Assembly (NCBI GenBank): GCA_023269245.1 | Contig: JAHFMB010000006.1 | Span: forward strand, 1-25,823 | Direction of reading: 5' to 3' | Source of the DNA: Candidatus Tayloriibacteriota bacterium | GTDB lineage: Bacteria; Patescibacteriota; Minisyncoccia; Phycocordibacterales; PALSA-1337 | Length of the DNA stretch: 25,823 nucleotides | Shown here: positions 1 to 5,597 of the stretch, piece after piece | Layout: every line of letters begins with the position of its first letter | How positions within the stretch are numbered: position 1 is the stretch's first letter | The notes under the pieces: generated by a model | Told to the model about the DNA's origin: nothing | Seen by the model: only the letters and a program-made list of their open reading frames with translations | The model's database searches: none | Translations under genes and position numbers: made by a program

Positions 1-29
1 ACAGTGATGGCGATGGTGAGTTTTTTCAT
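1..29 (-). CDS. Start of a leftward gene, truncated by the window edge
   Basis: Nine codons of a leftward gene are visible, beginning with ATG at 27-29 and reading MKKLTIAIT. A basic start followed by hydrophobic residues would suit a signal peptide or membrane anchor, but nothing more can be said. The call rests on the start codon and on a TATTAT box six nucleotides upstream, the arrangement shared by many genes in this window. Confidence 0.45.
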
Positions 30-35
30 GAGTGT

Positions 36-41
36 ATAATA
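36..41 (-). promoter_or_regulatory. -10 box (TATTAT) of the truncated leftward gene
   Basis: TATTAT on the minus strand lies 6 nt before the ATG at 29. Transcription would then start at or next to the A of the ATG, giving a leaderless mRNA. No convincing -35 is seen. Confidence 0.4.
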
Positions 42-85
42 CTCTTTTTATTGGTGAAGGGAAATGGCGTTGGGGAAATAAAATC

Positions 86-120
86 GCCCGCCGGAGTTCC
101 TTGCAGACACTCAAGCGGGC
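86..120 (-). terminator. Probable intrinsic terminator of the EamA-like gene
   Basis: On the minus strand GCCCGC (115-120) pairs with GCGGGC (86-91), followed by GATTTTATTT. The loop of about 23 nt is long, so strength is uncertain. It lies 15 nt beyond the stop codon of the membrane-protein gene. Confidence 0.5.
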
Positions 121-134
121 AGCGAACAGGCGGT

Positions 135-557
135 TCATTTGCTGTTGATCAGGTAAATGGCAATGAGACCCAAAGCAATGCCGGCAAACTGTTTTGCTGA
201 TGGCATGGTGGCATTGAGCAGGCCATCCACTAGTGGTGCTAATGTCGTCAACAGAATGCTGATAAGGACGATGAATACGCCTGTATTAATCTGTGGGTCG
301 GTCGTTTTCAGACTGTACACATAGACCGCGGCTCCATTGAATATGCCGACGGCGACGAGAGCGAGAATCGCCTTGGTTGTCACCATGGGTCCATTGATGA
401 GTTGTCGCGATGATAGTGCCAACATGCAGACCAGGCCGCAGAAGTTGATGATGGTTCCCATCCAAACTCCAGGTGCACCGACGCGTTTACCGACGATGGG
501 CCAACAGACGTAGCCAAGGGCGATGAAAACCGCCCAGGCAAGTGTTTTTGCGTTCAT
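135..557 (-). CDS. Small EamA/SMR-like multi-spanning membrane protein
   Basis: This 140-aa, very hydrophobic protein has four or five predicted membrane helices, for example around residues 4-20, 29-46, 60-80, 90-110 and 120-137. Polar loops include VGKRVGAPG and KTTDPQINTG. Its size and pattern resemble the half-size EamA/drug-metabolite-transporter and SMR families, which often dimerise to export small molecules; the substrate is unknown. I chose the ATG at 555-557 (MNAKTLAW) because helix 1 begins there. An in-frame start 15 codons earlier would add a polar stretch. The gene appears monocistronic: tRNA-Ser lies upstream on the same strand beyond a hairpin-rich gap, and a hairpin follows the stop. 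No -10 box is seen directly before the start, unlike most neighbours. Family assignment is moderate and function is inferred. Confidence 0.65.
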   Translation of the reverse strand: MNAKTLAWAVFIALGYVCWPIVGKRVGAPGVWMGTIINFCGLVCMLALSSRQLINGPMVTTKAILALVAVGIFNGAAVYVYSLKTTDPQINTGVFIVLISILLTTLAPLVDGLLNATMPSAKQFAGIALGLIAIYLINSK

Positions 558-649
558 AGTTCGAGGTCTTTCTGTAAAAGGGTTCGTTGCAGACAATACC
601 ACTGATTCGCGGCTAAGTCTAGGTCTCCATACACTGTCACGTACTCGTT

Positions 650-666
650 GCGGAGAGGGGGAGATT
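650..666 (-). repeat. Partial copy of the tRNA-Ser 3' end
   Basis: GCGGAGAGGGGGAGATT at 650-666 is identical to 814-830, which is the acceptor and T-arm end of tRNA-Ser(CGA). The sequence upstream of the copy does not fold into a tRNA. It could be a decayed tRNA duplicate or a recombination scar. Confidence 0.6.
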
Positions 667-696
667 TGAGTCTTACAGACTCTGTACAGGCTTCAC

Positions 697-725
697 ATTT
701 TCTCGGAGCAGAGCTCCTCGAAAAT
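697..725. repeat. Inverted repeat (hairpin)
   Basis: Arms of 13 nt (697-709 and 713-725) are complementary except for two adjacent positions, around a 3-nt loop (AGA). With A/T-rich ends on both sides it could work as a weak bidirectional terminator. Confidence 0.45.
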
Positions 726-811
726 AGGTTCAGCCTTTTCGAATCTCCCACGTGACGCGCGCAGGCGCGTCACTCCTCTCACGCAAAGCATATTCGCTTT
801 GCTCAGTGCTT

Positions 812-901
812 TGGCGGAGAGGGGGAGATTCGAACTCCCGAGGAGCTTGCGCCCCTGCCGCTTTTCGAAAGCGGTGCATTCGACCACTCTGCCACCTCTC
901 C
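812..901 (-). tRNA. tRNA-Ser(CGA)
   Basis: This 90-nt cloverleaf has acceptor GGAGAGG pairing with CCTCTCC, an anticodon stem CCGCT/AGCGG around loop TTCGAAA (anticodon CGA), a long variable arm (AGGGGCGCAAGCTCCT) typical of class II tRNA-Ser, and a T-arm with TTCGAAT. The CCA tail is encoded at 812-814 after discriminator G. It decodes UCG. It is transcribed leftward from a promoter overlapping that of tRNA-Glu. Confidence 0.95.
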
Positions 902-910
902 AAGGTAATT

Positions 911-956
911 GCGGTGATGAACCGCTATACCTTAGCATTTTTTGCCATTTTTTCAA
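911..956 (-). promoter_or_regulatory. Probable promoter and leader hairpin of tRNA-Ser
   Basis: On the minus strand TTGAAA (951-956) and TAAGGT (929-934, preceded by TGC) are 16 bp apart. A perfect hairpin GCGGT/ACCGC (911-925) lies in the leader before the tRNA. The -10 is poor, so this is tentative. Confidence 0.35.
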
Positions 957-969
957 AAAATGTTAATAT
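942..969 (+). promoter_or_regulatory. Probable promoter of tRNA-Glu (and the nuclease gene)
   Basis: TTGCCA (942-947), a 16-bp spacer and TAATAT (964-969) point rightward to tRNA-Glu. It overlaps the opposing tRNA-Ser promoter, so the two may compete for polymerase. Confidence 0.45.
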
Positions 970-982
970 GCCTCTCATACGG

Positions 983-1025
983 CCTGCCCGCCGTAGCTCG
1001 AGCACATGCGAGAGCGAAGGAGGGC
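983..1025. repeat. Imperfect palindromic repeat of a type recalled from CPR genomes
   Basis: GCCCGCCGTAGCTC (986-999) pairs with GAGCGAAGGAGGGC (1012-1025) at 11 of 14 positions around a 12-nt loop. From memory, elements of the form GCCCGCCGTAG...CGAAGG(A/C)GGGC are dispersed in many Parcubacteria contigs; I cannot verify copy number here. The right arm runs into the first bases of tRNA-Glu. Confidence 0.55.
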
Positions 1026-1094
1026 CCTATCGTCTAACGGTTAGGACATCGCCTTTTCAAGGCGGTAATCGGGGTTCGATTCCCCGTAGGGCTA
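1023..1094 (+). tRNA. tRNA-Glu(UUC)
   Basis: This cloverleaf has acceptor GGCCCTA/TAGGGCT, anticodon loop TTTTCAA (anticodon TTC) on stem TCGCC/GGCGG, and T-arm GGGGTTCGATTCCCC. CCA is not encoded: CTG follows discriminator A, so the tail must be added by CCA-adding enzyme, unlike the neighbouring tRNA-Ser. The nuclease gene follows after 36 nt with no promoter of its own visible. Confidence 0.95.
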
Positions 1095-1130
1095 CTGGGA
1101 AGACGCCTGCAACGTCATCATTTACGAAAA

Positions 1131-1655
1131 ATGGAATACAAAAAAATCACGACGTTTCTCGTCGTCGTTACTGTGCTTATTGTGTGCACGTGTGTGTTTA
1201 CTGGGTATGTCATTGTCCGCGCATTCTCCGGTCCGTCCATAGATGAAAGTGAGTCTTATCAAGTCACTGAGGTAAAAGACGGTGATACATTCAACGTAAA
1301 AATAGGTCGTCATATAGAAACTATTCGCATGTTGGGTATAGACACACCGGAGACCGTCGATCCACGAAAATCAGTGCAGTGTTACGGAAAAGAAGCATCT
1401 GATGAGACAAAAAGTTTATTACAGGGAAAAACAGTCCGATTGAAGCTCAATCCCGACAGGGAAGAAAAAGATAAATATGGGCGTTATTTGGCGTACGTGT
1501 TCCTTGATGATGTGTTCGTGAACAGGTTCTTACTCCAAGAAGGGTATGCGCGTGAATATACATTCGGGACACCCTATATGTATCAGAAGGAGTTTAGGGG
1601 AATTGAGAAGCAGGCCAAAGACTTGCAGAAAGGATTGTGGGCCGCATGCCGCTAG
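1131..1655 (+). CDS. Thermonuclease-like (SNase domain) protein, membrane-anchored or secreted
   Basis: This 174-aa protein has one N-terminal hydrophobic segment (about residues 7-31) and then a staphylococcal-nuclease domain (about 43-172). The conserved core is visible: VKDGDTF (48-54), IRMLGIDTPE (65-74) with the equivalents of nuclease Arg35, Asp40 and Glu43 at R66, D71 and E74, and GRYLAYV (117-123) with R118 matching Arg87. The domain cleaves DNA and RNA with Ca2+, outside the membrane here, and could help a nucleotide-scavenging cell degrade external nucleic acids (inference). The ATG 1131 start puts the anchor at the N-terminus. The gene follows tRNA-Glu and probably shares its transcript. 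Its stop (1653-1655) abuts the stop of the convergent reductase gene with no spacer. Confidence 0.88.
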   Translation: MEYKKITTFLVVVTVLIVCTCVFTGYVIVRAFSGPSIDESESYQVTEVKDGDTFNVKIGRHIETIRMLGIDTPETVDPRKSVQCYGKEASDETKSLLQGKTVRLKLNPDREEKDKYGRYLAYVFLDDVFVNRFLLQEGYAREYTFGTPYMYQKEFRGIEKQAKDLQKGLWAACR

Positions 1656-2576
1656 CTATTTTGCGTGCACATACAAATAAATATCCTCAACTGCCTTCAC
1701 TGCATCTCCCGCGGCAATGTTGTTCTGCTGATAGAGTCCGTCAGTACAATCACCGGCAGCCCAAATGCCCTCGACTGAAGATCGCTGGTTTTTTGGATCA
1801 GTGACAACACGATTGACCTTGTCGAGCTTGATAAGGTCTTTGGCAAAATTCGTATTTGGCACAGATCCAACTTCTGCAAAGATGCCAGTGACTGGAACCT
1901 CGGTATCTTTTCCTGACTTGGTTTCTGTATAGACCAGAGACGTTACGAATTGGCCACCCTTTATTTCCTTTGGCGAAGCAAATTCGACGGCCTTCATCTT
2001 TGGGTTTTTGAGTACTTTTTCAACAGTGCTTGGGTCGGCCTTGAAACCACTGCGAGATAGAAGGGTAACACTCTTACAATATGCGAGAAGTTGTGCGGCA
2101 CTCTCAAATCCCGCATTGCCTCCGCCGACAACAACGACGTCTTGGTCGGCATACATAGGGCCATCACATGAAGCACAATAGGTGAGACCTTTGTGCTCAT
2201 ACTTTTCAGCACCTGGAACTGTCAATTTCCTACGACTGCTGCCTGAAACAATCAAAACAGTCTTTGCCTCATAGGTTCCTTTGGTTGTAGTAATGGAAAA
2301 GTGCCCGCCAGCCTTTTCAAGCTTTGTGGCAAGTTCACCTTCTTTGAAATCAATCACACCGTCCGCGTAGGCTTTGGCATGTTTTTTAAGATTCTCTGAG
2401 AGTTCGAGTCCCGATATAGCGACCGTGCCAACCCAGTTTTCAACTTTCTCCGACACATTACTCTGGCCGAGCCAATCCTTGGTGATGAATACTGAACGTA
2501 ATCGTTTGCGGGCCGCATAGACAGCAGCAGCCGCTCCGGCCGGTCCGCCACCAATGATTGCGAGGTCGTAGGTCAT
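1656..2576 (-). CDS. trxB: Thioredoxin reductase-like FAD/NAD(P) flavoprotein
   Basis: This 306-aa protein has the layout of bacterial thioredoxin reductase: an FAD-binding GGGPAG (9-14), a redox motif CASC (Cys134, Cys137), a second Rossmann motif GGGNAG (151-156) for NAD(P)H, and a C-terminal FAD-contact motif WAAGDC (272-277). Such enzymes use NADPH to reduce thioredoxin through FAD and the Cys pair. The motif is CASC rather than the usual CATC, and I cannot tell whether the partner is thioredoxin or a glutaredoxin-like protein; no trx gene is in the window, although a DsbA-like protein is. The ATG at 2574-2576 lies 9 nt after a TGCTACAAT box, giving an almost leaderless message. The convergent nuclease gene touches its 3' end. 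Confidence 0.9.
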   Translation of the reverse strand: MTYDLAIIGGGPAGAAAAVYAARKRLRSVFITKDWLGQSNVSEKVENWVGTVAISGLELSENLKKHAKAYADGVIDFKEGELATKLEKAGGHFSITTTKGTYEAKTVLIVSGSSRRKLTVPGAEKYEHKGLTYCASCDGPMYADQDVVVVGGGNAGFESAAQLLAYCKSVTLLSRSGFKADPSTVEKVLKNPKMKAVEFASPKEIKGGQFVTSLVYTETKSGKDTEVPVTGIFAEVGSVPNTNFAKDLIKLDKVNRVVTDPKNQRSSVEGIWAAGDCTDGLYQQNNIAAGDAVKAVEDIYLYVHAK

Positions 2577-2585
2577 AGTTGGATT

Positions 2586-2594
2586 ATTGTAGCA
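2586..2594 (-). promoter_or_regulatory. Extended -10 box of trxB
   Basis: TGCTACAAT on the minus strand ends 9 nt before the ATG. The -35 region (TACCGC, 17 bp upstream) is weak, as expected for an extended -10 promoter. The start point would fall within about 3 nt of the ATG. Confidence 0.6.
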
Positions 2595-2624
2595 TGAAGG
2601 AAAAGAGAGCGGTATATCTTGCGC

Positions 2625-2647
2625 AAAAAAAGTGCCCTTGCGGGCCC
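2625..2647 (-). terminator. Probable intrinsic terminator of ftsZ
   Basis: On the minus strand GCCC-GCAA-GGGC (2634-2645) is followed by AC and seven Ts (2625-2631). The stem is short but has a GNRA-type loop and a good U-tract, 7 nt past the ftsZ stop. Confidence 0.5.
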
Positions 2648-2651
2648 TTTT

Positions 2652-3845
2652 CTATTTCAATTTACTTCTCCTCAAGAATGCCGGTATCGCACCCCAGTCA
2701 TCATCATCGTCCTTTTTATCCTCCTTTTCAGCCTTTTTATCGGAAACGGCGTCACGCTTTACGTCAGACATGGAATTGAAAATCTTGCCGCGTTCCGGTC
2801 GCTCTGCTTTGTCTGCGGCGCTCTTCATAATAGACGCGATGGTTGGCTCAGCTGAGACGGGGGAAGAAGAGCGAGGGGCAGCCGTATTGGACTCAGGGAA
2901 CCCTGTTGCGATGACGGTAATCTTGATCTCATTTTTCTTGAGCTTGTCATCACGGACAGTACCGAAGATAATCTTGGCCTCAGGATCAATAGACTCGGTA
3001 ATAACCTTGGCGGCATCCTGGATCTCGAACATGGTAAGGTCTTCGCCGCCGGCAATAGAGAAGAGAACACCCTTGGAGCCGGTGATGGAAACGTCGAGAA
3101 GTGGTGAATTGATAGCAGCCTTGGCGGCTTCGATGGCGCGGTTTTCGCCAGATGCAGAACCAATACCCATGAGTGCAGAGCCGGCATTTTCCATAACGGT
3201 GCGAATATCGGCAAAGTCGATGTTGATGAGTCCTGGTGTGGTGATGAGGTCAGAAATACCTTCGACAGCTTGGCGCAAAATTTCATCACACATAGCAAAG
3301 GCATTCTTGACGCTGGTTTCCTTTGTTATAGCTGAAAGAAGGCGATCATTCGGAATGACAATAATAGCATCTACTTCTTTGCGAAGATCTTCGAGAGAAG
3401 CTTCGGCAATACGGGAACGCTGACGTCCCTCAAAAAAGAATGGTTTGGTAACTACGCCAACAGTGAGACAGCCGAGCTCCTTTGCGACACGGGCAACCAT
3501 CGGGCTGGCACCGCTACCAGTGCCGCCGCCGAGTCCGCAGGTGACGAAAACCATGTCTGCGCCTTTGACGACCTCCTGGATCTCGTCGCGGGTTTCTTCG
3601 ACTGCGCGTCGACCGAGATCAGGGTTCATGCCGGTGCCGAGCCCCCGGGTGATATTTTTGCCGATGTGGACACGCTTTTTTGCGAGTGATCGATGGAGGT
3701 CCTGTGAATCGGTATTGATGGCAATAAAATCAACCCCACGAACCTTCGAGGAGATCATGTGGTTGACTGCATTGCCGCCGGAACCGCCGACGCCAAGAAC
3801 TTTGATACGCGCGAATGCTTCGATGTCCGGAGTGATATTAGGCAT
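2652..3845 (-). CDS. ftsZ: Cell division protein FtsZ
   Basis: This tubulin-like GTPase polymerises into the Z-ring. From the ATG at 3843-3845 it is 397 aa, the usual size. Visible features are GVGGSGGNAVNHM (18-30), the GTP-binding signature GGGTGSG (106-112), the catalytic-loop region NIDFADIRTVMENAGSALMGIG, and a C-terminal linker rich in K, E and D. It ends in DWGAIPAFLRRSKLK, the conserved peptide that binds FtsA and other tethers. The frame stays open for 15 codons upstream but only to a TTG, and homologues begin near MPNITPDIE. ftsA lies on the same strand but is separated by an oppositely oriented gene, so the usual ftsA-ftsZ pair is interrupted. No Shine-Dalgarno sequence precedes the ATG. 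Confidence 0.97.
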   Translation of the reverse strand: MPNITPDIEAFARIKVLGVGGSGGNAVNHMISSKVRGVDFIAINTDSQDLHRSLAKKRVHIGKNITRGLGTGMNPDLGRRAVEETRDEIQEVVKGADMVFVTCGLGGGTGSGASPMVARVAKELGCLTVGVVTKPFFFEGRQRSRIAEASLEDLRKEVDAIIVIPNDRLLSAITKETSVKNAFAMCDEILRQAVEGISDLITTPGLINIDFADIRTVMENAGSALMGIGSASGENRAIEAAKAAINSPLLDVSITGSKGVLFSIAGGEDLTMFEIQDAAKVITESIDPEAKIIFGTVRDDKLKKNEIKITVIATGFPESNTAAPRSSSPVSAEPTIASIMKSAADKAERPERGKIFNSMSDVKRDAVSDKKAEKEDKKDDDDDWGAIPAFLRRSKLK

Positions 3846-4154
3846 GGTGGGTGAATTAAATAAGTATCGGGGGAAAACAAAAGCGACCAACGGATGATTG
3901 CGTGCGGACAGGGTATTCAGGGTGCAAACTCCGAGGTCGTTGATGACGTCGTGGTAGATATTACGCTCTCTATCATATCAAGTTATGAAAAGGGTGCAAG
4001 GAGGCTGGGGGAAGGGGATTTTATTAGGACACAAAAATTGATTTTGTAAATTTTCTGTGGCTATTGTCATACGCTATAACCCGTGGTAGTTTTTTGCGTA
4101 GATGTGTCGGACCCTCAATTCCGAGGTTCCTAAATTGAAAGGGATATTTGACCC
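3846..4154. other. 309-bp divergent intergenic region between ftsZ and the DnaA-IV-like gene
   Basis: No coding sequence is supported. It holds a plausible leftward ftsZ promoter (3972-3999). On the right strand there is only a weak candidate -10 (TATAAC, 4075-4080) and an AAAGGGA purine stretch (4137-4143) about 11 nt before the ATG at 4155. That is one of the few Shine-Dalgarno-like sequences in the window. Confidence 0.5.
3972..3999 (-). promoter_or_regulatory. Probable ftsZ promoter
   Basis: On the minus strand TTGCAC (3994-3999), a 16-bp spacer and TATGAT (3972-3977) would start transcription near 3965. That gives ftsZ a leader of about 120 nt, in contrast to the leaderless genes nearby. 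Confidence 0.5.
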
Positions 4155-5540
4155 ATGAGCACAGAAACCGATTCTGCATTGGTGCCGACTAGTCCGATCG
4201 TTCTAACGGTTGATACGGCCCGACTGGTGTCTGATGACGCCGTTCCTGACCGTCGCGACCTGCACGCATTCGATTTTCTCAAGCATGAATGTGGCATCAC
4301 AAGCGGTGTTAGCTTTTTTACCGGGAAGTTGGGTGCAGTAGCTTCGTTCTCGGAGTACGAGTTTTTTCTTGAGCTGGGTGACTGGTCCAAAGGGAAGATT
4401 CGTAAGTTCACGTTCTCTAGGCGTGTCGAAGGGCGCACCCCGGACGAGCTTGATACCGGCGTAGTACTTCGCCAACCGGATCAACTTGATGATGACGAAA
4501 AGTTGTTGTTCGAGTGCAGGAGCACAAAGCACAACTTTACCTGGTTTTTCCAGTGTTTGACGCGGGAAGATGCACAGAAGAAGTCCGCGTCACGATCACC
4601 GTCCCCATCCTCAGCAAAACCTCCGATGGTTGTTGAACCTGAGGAGGAGACTCCAGCGGAGATTGAGATTCCCCGGGAACATACACTGGATGAGGGAAAA
4701 AAATTTGAAGCCAGAACGCCTAGACCGGCACCGTTAGCAGCTCGACCACCGTCCGTGGCTACAGCAGCGACTACGACGCCATCTGCGCCAACAGTTCCAG
4801 CTTCAAGGAAAGTTGTATCAACAATCGCCGGAGGTCCGAATGGGGGCGTGCCGGCACAACCAGCAGAGAAGGATGGTGAACAAGTCATGAATGCGAATGG
4901 AAAAGACGAAAAGCTCGTGAAGCACATTGTCAAAGCGGTCTGCAAGGCCGTCGGCGACAAGAATGTTACGCCGCTCAAACTCAAACGGGGTAAGGCGGAA
5001 GGCGAAAACGCCACCCTTGCACGCAAGGCAATTGCCCACCTGGCTTGCGCATTGAACGAGATTAGTCCCAGCACGGTGTTTCCCGTGTTCGGGAACAAAA
5101 ACTCCGGTGGCGTCTATACGCTCAAGGATGGCGCGGCCAAGCAGTATGCCGAGGGCGGACCCTTGAAGGAACTTGTGGACAAGGTTCAGGCCGATATTCC
5201 GGCAGGACTGCTTAACGGCAAAGCTGGTGCGACGACCGCTGAGCCTGTCACATCTGTGCGGCGGAAACGCACACCGCGGACTGAAAAGCCGCCACGGCAA
5301 GATCGTCCCGAAGGACCGATCAGCGAGCAGAATGGCAAGGCTGACAAGGACCTGCTCATCTTCTTGACCGCTCGTTGCAAGGACAAGACGCCGAGTGAGG
5401 TGGCTGACACGTTCGCCGTGAGCCTCGCGGAAGTCCACCGCGCATGCGGCCGGTTCTATCTGGCGGACCTGCATGGCGATCCGGAGGTCGAACAGCTCGT
5501 GGCCTTGTTCGAGAAAGTTCAGTCGCGCGTCGGTTCCTGA
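4155..5540 (+). CDS. Protein with two DnaA domain-IV-like helix-turn-helix regions; function unknown
   Basis: This 461-aa protein belongs to no family I recognise as a whole. Residues 1-140 form an uncharacterised domain rich in aromatic residues. Residues 141-250 are a Pro/Ala/Thr-rich linker. Residues 252-347 resemble the DnaA C-terminal DNA-binding domain: a helix LVKHIVKAVCKAVG, then LARKAIAHLACALNEIS and VFGNKNSGGVYTLKDGA, at the place of the DnaA 'GGRDHTTVLHA' signature. Residues 395-456 (KDLLIFLTARCKDKTPSEVADTFAVS...) look like a second, shorter copy. No Walker A/B or AAA+ domain is present, so it is not DnaA. It probably binds DNA, perhaps DnaA-box-like sites (inference). It sits oppositely oriented between ftsZ and ftsA, its second half is visibly G+C-rich, and it has its own strong terminator. 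The ATG at 4155 follows a purine-rich stretch. Confidence 0.8.
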   Translation: MSTETDSALVPTSPIVLTVDTARLVSDDAVPDRRDLHAFDFLKHECGITSGVSFFTGKLGAVASFSEYEFFLELGDWSKGKIRKFTFSRRVEGRTPDELDTGVVLRQPDQLDDDEKLLFECRSTKHNFTWFFQCLTREDAQKKSASRSPSPSSAKPPMVVEPEEETPAEIEIPREHTLDEGKKFEARTPRPAPLAARPPSVATAATTTPSAPTVPASRKVVSTIAGGPNGGVPAQPAEKDGEQVMNANGKDEKLVKHIVKAVCKAVGDKNVTPLKLKRGKAEGENATLARKAIAHLACALNEISPSTVFPVFGNKNSGGVYTLKDGAAKQYAEGGPLKELVDKVQADIPAGLLNGKAGATTAEPVTSVRRKRTPRTEKPPRQDRPEGPISEQNGKADKDLLIFLTARCKDKTPSEVADTFAVSLAEVHRACGRFYLADLHGDPEVEQLVALFEKVQSRVGS

Positions 5541-5557
5541 TGACCGCCAGTCGCAAT

Positions 5558-5592
5558 CGCCCCGAGGAGGATCCCTCGGGGCGCATTTATTT
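5558..5592 (+). terminator. Intrinsic terminator of the DnaA-IV-like gene
   Basis: A perfect 10-bp stem, CGCCCCGAGG (5558-5567) with CCTCGGGGCG (5574-5583) and a 6-nt loop, is followed by CATTTATTTTTAT. It starts 17 nt after the stop and ends just before the convergent ftsA stop. Confidence 0.85.
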
Positions 5593-5597
5593 TTATA

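Larger units (their letters stand above)
558..811. other. Gene-free, hairpin-rich spacer between the EamA-like gene and tRNA-Ser
   Basis: No credible coding sequence is seen. Three inverted repeats follow one another: 697-709/713-725 (13-bp arms, two mismatches, 3-nt loop), 752-760/765-773 (9-bp perfect stem, loop GCAG) and 783-789/796-802 (7-bp perfect stem). A 17-bp copy of the tRNA-Ser 3' end lies at 650-666. One or more hairpins may end or process the tRNA-Ser transcript, although none has a clean U-tract. Confidence 0.6.

Noticed and set aside
752..1246. 164-codon plus-strand frame through the tRNA cluster
   Set aside because: It runs through two tRNA genes, hairpins and the nuclease start in another frame. 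It is not coding.
2632..3423. Long open frame on the plus strand antisense to ftsZ
   Set aside because: It is a shadow of ftsZ codons. The peptide is Ser/Arg-rich without motifs and has no promoter of its own.
3846..3890. 15-codon N-terminal extension of FtsZ from a TTG
   Set aside because: It has no homology to FtsZ N-termini and no ribosome-binding or promoter support. The ATG at 3845 gives the normal start.
3846..4154. Replication origin near the DnaA-IV-like gene
   Set aside because: I found no TTATCCACA-type DnaA boxes or AT-rich unwinding cluster in this region or elsewhere in the window. dnaA and dnaN are absent.
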